Shown: positions 31,883-36,657 of the stretch, in pieces
Layout of the letters: every line of letters starts with the position of its first letter
Numbering within the stretch: position 1 is the stretch's first letter
Assembly: GCF_001411475.1 (NCBI RefSeq)
Contig: NZ_LLWH01000170.1
Location: 1-36,657 of the forward strand
From: Pseudomonas endophytica
GTDB lineage: Bacteria > Pseudomonadota > Gammaproteobacteria > Pseudomonadales > Pseudomonadaceae
Direction of reading: 5' to 3'
DNA: 36,657 bases
Made by a program: the position numbers and the translations under genes
Notes under the pieces: model-generated
The model's input: only the letters and a program-made list of their open reading frames with translations
What the model was told of the DNA's origin: nothing
Database searches by the model: none

Positions 31883-33373
31883 TCACCGCAGTTGAAACCA
31901 AGTGGTTTTCAACTGCATGTACTTGTCAAAAGAATGCAGTGACAAGTCACGACCGAACCCAGACTGTTTGCCCCCCCCAAAGGGAACCGTCACATCCAAG
32001 GCGTCAACGGTATTGACCGAAACAGTCCCCACGTTCAGCGCTCGGGCGACACGATGAGCGCGGTTGAAGTCATCACTCCATACCGACGCCGCCAAGCCAT
32101 AAATGCTGTTGTTAGCCAGGCTGACGGCCTCCTCTTCGCTGTCGAAGGCGCTGACGGCAAGCACTGGACCGAAAACTTCGTCACGGCAAATGTTCATGTC
32201 TTGGGTGACATCACCAAAGATGGTCGGCTGAATGAAGTTCGAAGAACCGTTGAAGACCAACTGTTCGCCGCCGCACAACAGCTTGGCGCCGTTATCGCGG
32301 GCGTGGCCAATAGCGCTCATGATACGGGCGGTTTGCTCGCTGTCGACAATGGCGCCCGCAGCGCTGTTGGGGTTCAGAGGATCGCCGGGCATCCAAGCGC
32401 GAGCCTTGCTGATTAGTCGATCCATAAATTCATCATGGATGGAACGCTCCACATAAAGCCGGGAGTTGGCAGAGCACACTTCGCCCTGATTGAAAAAGAT
32501 CCCAAACGCGGCTTTTTCCGCCGCCAGATCTAAGTCTTGGCAGTCCGCGAAGACCAAGTTAGGGCTCTTACCGCCACATTCCAGCCAAACCTGTTTAAGG
32601 TTCGACTGCGCTGAATACTGCATAAAGTATTTGCCGACCTGAGTAGAGCCGGTAAACACCAAGCAATCCACATCCGGGTGTAGGCCCAATGCCTTGCCGG
32701 CGCTCTCGCCGAGCCCTGGCACCACATTCAATACACCCTCTGGAATACCGGCTTCAAGGGCAAGTTGAGCCAAGCGCAGGGCAGAAAACGGTGATTGCTC
32801 AGCGGGTTTGAGCACCACGCTGTTACCCGCCGCCAAGGCAGGCGCCAGCTTCCAAGCGGCCATGTCCAACGGAAAATTCCAAGGCACCACTGCCGCAATA
32901 ACGCCTAGCGCTTCGCGGGTGATAGTGGCCAGCGAGTTATGGCCTGTAGGCGCCACTTGATCGTAAACCTTGTCGAGCGCCTCGCCGTACCAAGCGAACA
33001 CATGAGCGGCGCCGGGAACATCCACGTTGTAGGCATCCATCACCGGCTTACCCATGTTCAGCGAGTCGAGCAGCGCCAGCTCCTCGCGGTGCGTCATCAG
33101 TAACGCCGAGAGTTTAATCAAGATTTTCTTACGCTCACCCGCAGACATACGTCGCCAGACACCCGTGTTAAAGGCGCGGCGTGCTGAGCGCACTGCTAGG
33201 TTGACTTCCTCCTCGCCACACGCCGCGACACGTGCCAGCAATTGCTGGGTAGCAGGGTTAATCGCGTCAAAAGTAGCCCCGTCAATCGAGCCGACGGGTT
33301 GGCCGTCAATGAGCGCAGTTTGGATAAACGTTTGACGAGCAACCCGCTGTTGCCAATGGTTAAGGTCGAACAT
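31883..33373 (-). CDS. Aldehyde dehydrogenase, gamma-aminobutyraldehyde/PuuC-KauB type
   Basis: This NAD(P)-dependent aldehyde dehydrogenase is likely to oxidise the aminoaldehyde produced by the neighbouring transaminase (for example 4-aminobutanal to GABA). The protein has 496 residues. Seen: the cofactor-binding PWNFPLDMAAWK with Asn166, KPAEQSPFSA, the glycine motif FTGSTQVGK, general base Glu265 (WLECGGKSPN) and catalytic Cys300 (NQGEVCSANS). The C-terminal EVFGPVLAV and PFGGGKQSGFGRDLS are also present. It resembles Pseudomonas KauB and enteric PuuC. The PFGGGK codons contain a run of eight G on the coding strand. It lies 30 bases after the permease stop with GGGAG before its ATG. Confidence 0.9.
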   Translation of the reverse strand: MFDLNHWQQRVARQTFIQTALIDGQPVGSIDGATFDAINPATQQLLARVAACGEEEVNLAVRSARRAFNTGVWRRMSAGERKKILIKLSALLMTHREELALLDSLNMGKPVMDAYNVDVPGAAHVFAWYGEALDKVYDQVAPTGHNSLATITREALGVIAAVVPWNFPLDMAAWKLAPALAAGNSVVLKPAEQSPFSALRLAQLALEAGIPEGVLNVVPGLGESAGKALGLHPDVDCLVFTGSTQVGKYFMQYSAQSNLKQVWLECGGKSPNLVFADCQDLDLAAEKAAFGIFFNQGEVCSANSRLYVERSIHDEFMDRLISKARAWMPGDPLNPNSAAGAIVDSEQTARIMSAIGHARDNGAKLLCGGEQLVFNGSSNFIQPTIFGDVTQDMNICRDEVFGPVLAVSAFDSEEEAVSLANNSIYGLAASVWSDDFNRAHRVARALNVGTVSVNTVDALDVTVPFGGGKQSGFGRDLSLHSFDKYMQLKTTWFQLR

Positions 33374-33403
33374 GGTGCACTCCCTAGAGGATTAAATTTT
33401 TTC

Positions 33404-34783
33404 TTATTCCGCCAGTTGCAAGTCAGGCATCTTGACCTGAAACCCACGCGTGACACCGAGTAAGCAAACGAGCCCAAGGACCATCCAGCACACACCAATG
33501 GTGAACGACATGCTCGACAGACTCGTCCATAGCCACAGGGTGCTGAGGAACCCCAAACCCGGCAGCGCGGCGTAAAGCAGATAGTTGCGGGGGCCGCGTA
33601 ATTTCTGATCGACCACGTAATGTTTAATCACCGCCAGGTTCACCGCCGAGAACGCGAAAAGCGCACCGAAGCTGATCATGTTGGCAACGGTATCGAGGGT
33701 GATAAACAGGGCAATTAACGAGAACAGGCTGACCAAAATGATCGCATTGGCGGGCACTCGTTTTTTCGTTAAGAGTTTGCCGAATACCCGTGGCAGCGCA
33801 CCATCGCGCCCCATTGCGAACAGAACACGCGAGACACTCGCTTGAGAAACCATCGCCGAAGCGAAACAACCTGCGACGTAGGTGGCGGTAAAGGCGGTCA
33901 CCAGTAGCTCACCGCCTACACGGCGCATCACGTCAACTGACGCCGAGTCTGGGTCTACAAAACTGTTCCACTCAGGGAAAACCATTTGCGCGAAGTAGGA
34001 CACGACCAGAAACAGCAAACCGCCGATCAATGACACGGTCATGATCGCCAGCGGTATCGTACGCCGTGGGTTCGGGGTTTCTTCGGCCATGGTCGAAACC
34101 GCGTCAAAGCCGAGAAAGGAAAGGCACAGTACCGCCGCGCCCGTCATGATCAGCGGAACGCTAAAACCATCGTGATGAAACGGTTCAAGCAGTGAGATAG
34201 GCGCGGGTTGCGCGGTCAGGGTCTGGACCGATAACGCAATGAACACCACGATAAAGACCAACTGTGCAACCACGAGAATCCAATTCACACGGGTGATGGA
34301 CTCAATGCCCACAAGGTTGAGCATCGTTACCAAAGCAATTGAGCCGAGTACCCACACGGCGGTAGGTACTGCCGGGAAGTATTCCGACATGTAGATGCCG
34401 ATCAGCAAGTAACTGAGCAGCGGCAAAAAGATGTAGTCCAGCAACAACGTCCATCCGGCAATAAAGCCGAAATACGCGCCAAACGCCTTACGCGTATAGG
34501 TGTAGACCGAACCGGAATAAGGATGCGCCTGGACCATACGCCCGTAGCTGTAGGCGGTGAGTAACATCGCGGCAAGGGTTAGCAGGTAAGCGGTTGGTAA
34601 GTGGCCCTTAGTCATCTGGGTCACTAACCCGTAGGTCGTAAATACCGCCAGCGGGACCATGTAGGCCAAGCCGAAAAGCACCAGTCCGACAAGCCCCAAA
34701 GGTTGTCGGAACTGACGGGACGAAGTGGCCTTGGAGGGTGCGTGATGAGGGGGCGTGTCAGCTACCTTTCTTATTGTATTCAT
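33404..34783 (-). CDS. APC-superfamily permease, probable putrescine/amino-acid importer (PuuP-like)
   Basis: This inner-membrane secondary transporter of the amino acid-polyamine-organocation superfamily has 459 residues and about twelve hydrophobic segments. Seen: the early APC signature LGLVGLVLFGLAYMVPLAVF, AYSYGRMVQAHPYSGSVYTY, GWTLLLDYIFLPLLSYLLIG, and the central FLGFDAVSTMAEETPNPRRTIP typical of APC/PuuP proteins. It also has MGRDGALPRVFGKL. An AGGAG site precedes its ATG. Placement between a class III transaminase and an aldehyde dehydrogenase suggests it brings in their amine substrate; putrescine is the best guess, but other amines or amino acids are possible. Confidence 0.87.
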   Translation of the reverse strand: MNTIRKVADTPPHHAPSKATSSRQFRQPLGLVGLVLFGLAYMVPLAVFTTYGLVTQMTKGHLPTAYLLTLAAMLLTAYSYGRMVQAHPYSGSVYTYTRKAFGAYFGFIAGWTLLLDYIFLPLLSYLLIGIYMSEYFPAVPTAVWVLGSIALVTMLNLVGIESITRVNWILVVAQLVFIVVFIALSVQTLTAQPAPISLLEPFHHDGFSVPLIMTGAAVLCLSFLGFDAVSTMAEETPNPRRTIPLAIMTVSLIGGLLFLVVSYFAQMVFPEWNSFVDPDSASVDVMRRVGGELLVTAFTATYVAGCFASAMVSQASVSRVLFAMGRDGALPRVFGKLLTKKRVPANAIILVSLFSLIALFITLDTVANMISFGALFAFSAVNLAVIKHYVVDQKLRGPRNYLLYAALPGLGFLSTLWLWTSLSSMSFTIGVCWMVLGLVCLLGVTRGFQVKMPDLQLAE

Positions 34784-34903
34784 TGCTAACTCCTGGAAAT
34801 TAGAACGCAGGACGCCGCGGTATTCGATGAACTCGAAACCGTTGGTGAATCATCCGTTGGAGAGTTGGCCGCCCAATACGCACGCTGGGCGATCAGATGA
34901 TGC

Positions 34904-34935
34904 AGCTCGCCACCTCTACACCGAGGTGGCGAGCT
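34904..34935 (-). other. Perfect 13-bp hairpin between transaminase and permease genes
   Basis: AGCTCGCCACCTC and GAGGTGGCGAGCT pair perfectly around a six-base loop. On the minus strand it starts 7 bases after the transaminase stop. No T-run follows it, so it looks more like an RNA-stabilising or partial-attenuation structure than a simple terminator. The following approximately 120 bases up to the permease start hold no recognisable gene. Confidence 0.75.
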
Positions 34936-34942
34936 CATGACA

Positions 34943-36325
34943 TCAAAGCTTGCCGACCATCCGCGCGGTGCGGTCTACAGCGATGAGGGTCTTATCAACC
35001 AGCTCATCGAGTTCAGCACGCGTTGTCACTAATGCAGGGGCCATGATCATGCGTCCCAGCGTCGAGCGAATGATCACGCCCTCTTCAAAACCAAAGGTGC
35101 GGCACTGCCAAGCCAGGTCGTTTTCGTTATCGAAGCGCTTACGCGTTTGCTTGTCCTCGGCAAACTGCAAGGCTGCAAGCATGCCGCTACCCTGAATCTC
35201 GCCGATCATAGGGTGATTACCAAAAGCTTCACGCAGGAGTTGCTGCAAATACGGCCCAGTGTCTTCCTTAACGCTGCGCACGATACCTTCATCGCGTAGC
35301 GCCTTGAGGTTAGCCACCGCCACTGCCGCGGCTACCGGGTGCCCGGAATACGTCAGGCCGTGGGCAAACACACCGCCTCGCTCCACCAGTGCGTCCGCCA
35401 TGCGCTTGCTCAGCACTAGGCCGCCCATGGGCACATAACCGGACGTCAGACCTTTAGCGATCGACAGGGTGTCCGGCTCGAAACCAAAATGCTCGTGCGC
35501 GAACCACTCACCGGTACGCCCAAAGCCCCCAATCACCTCATCGGCGCAGAGCAGCACATCATATTGACGGCAGATTCGCTGGATTTCGGGCCAGTAGCTT
35601 TCAGGCGGGAAAATCATACCGCCAGCGCCTTGGAAGGGCTCAGCGATAAAGCCCGCGACATTTTCCGCGCCCAGTTCGAGAATCTTCTCCTCCAACTGCA
35701 AAGCACAGCGGCGGCCAAACTCGGCTGGCGTCAAATCCCCGCCTTCGGCGTACCAATAAGGTTCATCAATGTGGGCGACATCGGGGATCAACCCGCCCAT
35801 CTCGTGCATGAACTTCATTCCGCCCAGCGCAGTAGCGGCCAAGGTAGAGCCGTGATAGCCGTTCCAGCGGCCGATCATGATTTTTTTCTGCGGTTGGCCA
35901 ACCACTTGCCAATAGCGGCGAGCGGTGCGAATCAACACCTCGTTGGCCTCTGACCCTGAGTTGGTGTAGATCACATGGCTGTAGTGACCTGGCAGCAGGC
36001 TGAACAGCAGTTCGGACAGCTCAATCACCGCAGGATGGGTGGTGTGAAAGAACATGTTGTAATAAGCCAGCTGGTCCATTTGCGCGGCGGCGGCAGCGGT
36101 CAGATCCTTGCGCCCATAGCCGAGCTGGGTACACCACAAGCCGGACATGCCATCCAGGTAACGCTTACCTTCACTGTCCCAAAGATACACACCTTCACCC
36201 CGGACAATAACCCGCGGCCCCTCAGCATTCAGCGCTTTCTGATCGAGAAATGCATGGATATGGTGGGCCGCGTCCGACTTCTGATAATCCTGGGTCTGGC
36301 GTTTTGGTTCGAAGGGTAAGTTCAT
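34943..36325 (-). CDS. Class III pyridoxal-phosphate transaminase (SpuC-like, putrescine/diamine:pyruvate type)
   Basis: This PLP enzyme of the omega-transaminase group is likely to move an amino group from a diamine such as putrescine to pyruvate, giving an aminoaldehyde. The protein has 460 residues. Seen: an N-terminal YLWDSEGKRYLDGMSGLWC, YTNSGSEANE (PLP phosphate), WNGYHGSTLAATALGG, IAEPFQGAGGM, LLCADEVIGGFGRTGEWF with Asp262, and the Schiff-base lysine Lys291 in SIAKGLTSGY. The FAHGLTYSGHPVAAA segment follows. The sequence is close to Pseudomonas SpuC. It is the first gene of the minus-strand catabolic unit and faces a divergent gene across a 287-base gap. Confidence 0.92.
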   Translation of the reverse strand: MNLPFEPKRQTQDYQKSDAAHHIHAFLDQKALNAEGPRVIVRGEGVYLWDSEGKRYLDGMSGLWCTQLGYGRKDLTAAAAAQMDQLAYYNMFFHTTHPAVIELSELLFSLLPGHYSHVIYTNSGSEANEVLIRTARRYWQVVGQPQKKIMIGRWNGYHGSTLAATALGGMKFMHEMGGLIPDVAHIDEPYWYAEGGDLTPAEFGRRCALQLEEKILELGAENVAGFIAEPFQGAGGMIFPPESYWPEIQRICRQYDVLLCADEVIGGFGRTGEWFAHEHFGFEPDTLSIAKGLTSGYVPMGGLVLSKRMADALVERGGVFAHGLTYSGHPVAAAVAVANLKALRDEGIVRSVKEDTGPYLQQLLREAFGNHPMIGEIQGSGMLAALQFAEDKQTRKRFDNENDLAWQCRTFGFEEGVIIRSTLGRMIMAPALVTTRAELDELVDKTLIAVDRTARMVGKL

Positions 36326-36612
36326 GGCTTAATTCTCTTGTTAGTGATCACGCAGGGAGCAAATCCATTCAGAAGATTTATTCCTGTCGCTTTCGAGTGG
36401 AGGCTTTACTAAGCCCGCCTTGGGCCTCAGCCAACGAGTCGAAAGGATCGTCCCACACCCGCGATATCACTGAAATCACCCGATAGGGTGAGCTTGCATT
36501 CGATATTTGTTTTCACTTACCAACTTAATAATATTTTATTTATCCCCGCCCCTAGACCAGCCTTGACGTCATGCACGACCTGAATCCAACGGCCTGACGC
36601 AAGGACAGACAC
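36326..36612. promoter_or_regulatory. Divergent control region upstream of the transaminase operon
   Basis: These 287 bases lie between the transaminase start and the divergent flavoprotein-like gene and hold no gene of their own. Visible elements are a perfect inverted repeat TCACCC-GATA-GGGTGA (36476-36491) and small hairpins GGCTT-TACT-AAGCC (36402-36415) and GCCCGCCTTGGGC. An AT-rich tract (36524-36543) carries a possible plus-strand promoter TTGTTT/TAATAT (36507-36534, 16-base spacing). On the minus strand TTGGCT and TAGTAA 17 bases apart are weak candidates. No clear sigma54 site was found. Confidence 0.55.
36476..36491. promoter_or_regulatory. Palindromic operator candidate
   Basis: TCACCC and GGGTGA are exact 6-base inverted arms around GATA. 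The position in the divergent gap, just upstream of the possible plus-strand -35, fits a dimeric repressor or activator site. The cognate regulator is not identifiable from the window. Confidence 0.5.
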
Positions 36613-36657
36613 ATGACTGACGCGATAACAACAATAGACACCTTGGTAGTGGGGGCT
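36613..36657 (+). CDS. N-terminus of a probable flavin/dinucleotide-binding oxidoreductase (truncated by window edge)
   Basis: Only 15 codons are present (MTDAITTIDTLVVGA). An ATG at 36613 follows AAGGA with about 8 bases spacing. The sequence ends in a beta-strand and the beginning of a G-x-G-type motif (DTLVVGA), as at the start of many FAD- or NAD(P)-binding Rossmann proteins, including flavin monooxygenases and amine oxidases. Divergence from the transaminase operon suggests a linked role, but the identity cannot be determined here. Confidence 0.55.
   Translation, partial: MTDAITTIDTLVVGA

Overview
The window is chromosomal DNA of a Pseudomonas-type gammaproteobacterium, closest in feel to the fluorescens/fragi side of the genus. 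The evidence is the gene order ftsQ-ddl-murCG-ftsW-murD-mraY-murFE-ftsI-ftsL-rsmH-mraZ, rnpB, rsmI, lpoA-yraN-gmhA-dolP, sspBA, petCBA, rpsI-rplM, zapE, trpS, together with near-canonical Pseudomonas protein sequences and Pseudomonas-style REP palindromes. The species cannot be fixed from sequence alone. No phage, transposase, CRISPR array, tRNA or plasmid genes were seen.

Layout. Bases 1-14171 are the division and cell-wall (dcw) cluster, all on the minus strand and translationally packed. Most junctions are 1-11 base overlaps (ATGA, GTGA, TAATG). It is headed at its upstream end by mraZ, with a sigma70-like promoter and three 10-bp-phased MraZ boxes at 14212-14274. ftsQ is cut by the left window edge. 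Bases 14172-14532 hold the leader and a non-coding stretch with an 11-G run. Bases 14533-14889 are the RNase P RNA. rsmI (minus) diverges from lpoA-yraN-gmhA-dolP (plus), an envelope-biogenesis set. A bidirectional terminator separates dolP from the minus-strand series sspB<-sspA<-petC<-petB<-petA and, beyond another terminator, rpsI<-rplM. Next come plus-strand genes for a Tas-type aldo/keto reductase and a DJ-1/PfpI-AraC (GlxA-like) regulator, each followed by REP-derived sequence. Then zapE, trpS and an alpha/beta hydrolase lie on minus, zapG on plus and an OmpA/YiaD-type lipoprotein on minus.

Bases 31883-36325 form a minus-strand catabolic unit: class III transaminase -> APC amine/amino-acid permease -> aldehyde dehydrogenase. 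This is the expected logic for uptake and transaminase-type oxidation of putrescine or a related diamine. A flavoprotein-like gene, only 15 codons of which are inside the window, diverges from it across a 287-base regulatory gap containing a perfect TCACCC-GATA-GGGTGA palindrome.

Most of the window is ordinary core genome. The parts most worth a second look are the amine-catabolism block with its unexplained operator and 13-bp intra-operon hairpin, the reductase/REP/GlxA-like regulator module, the extended TrpS, and the non-coding DNA between mraZ and rnpB. I found no clear sign of a wholly new system.
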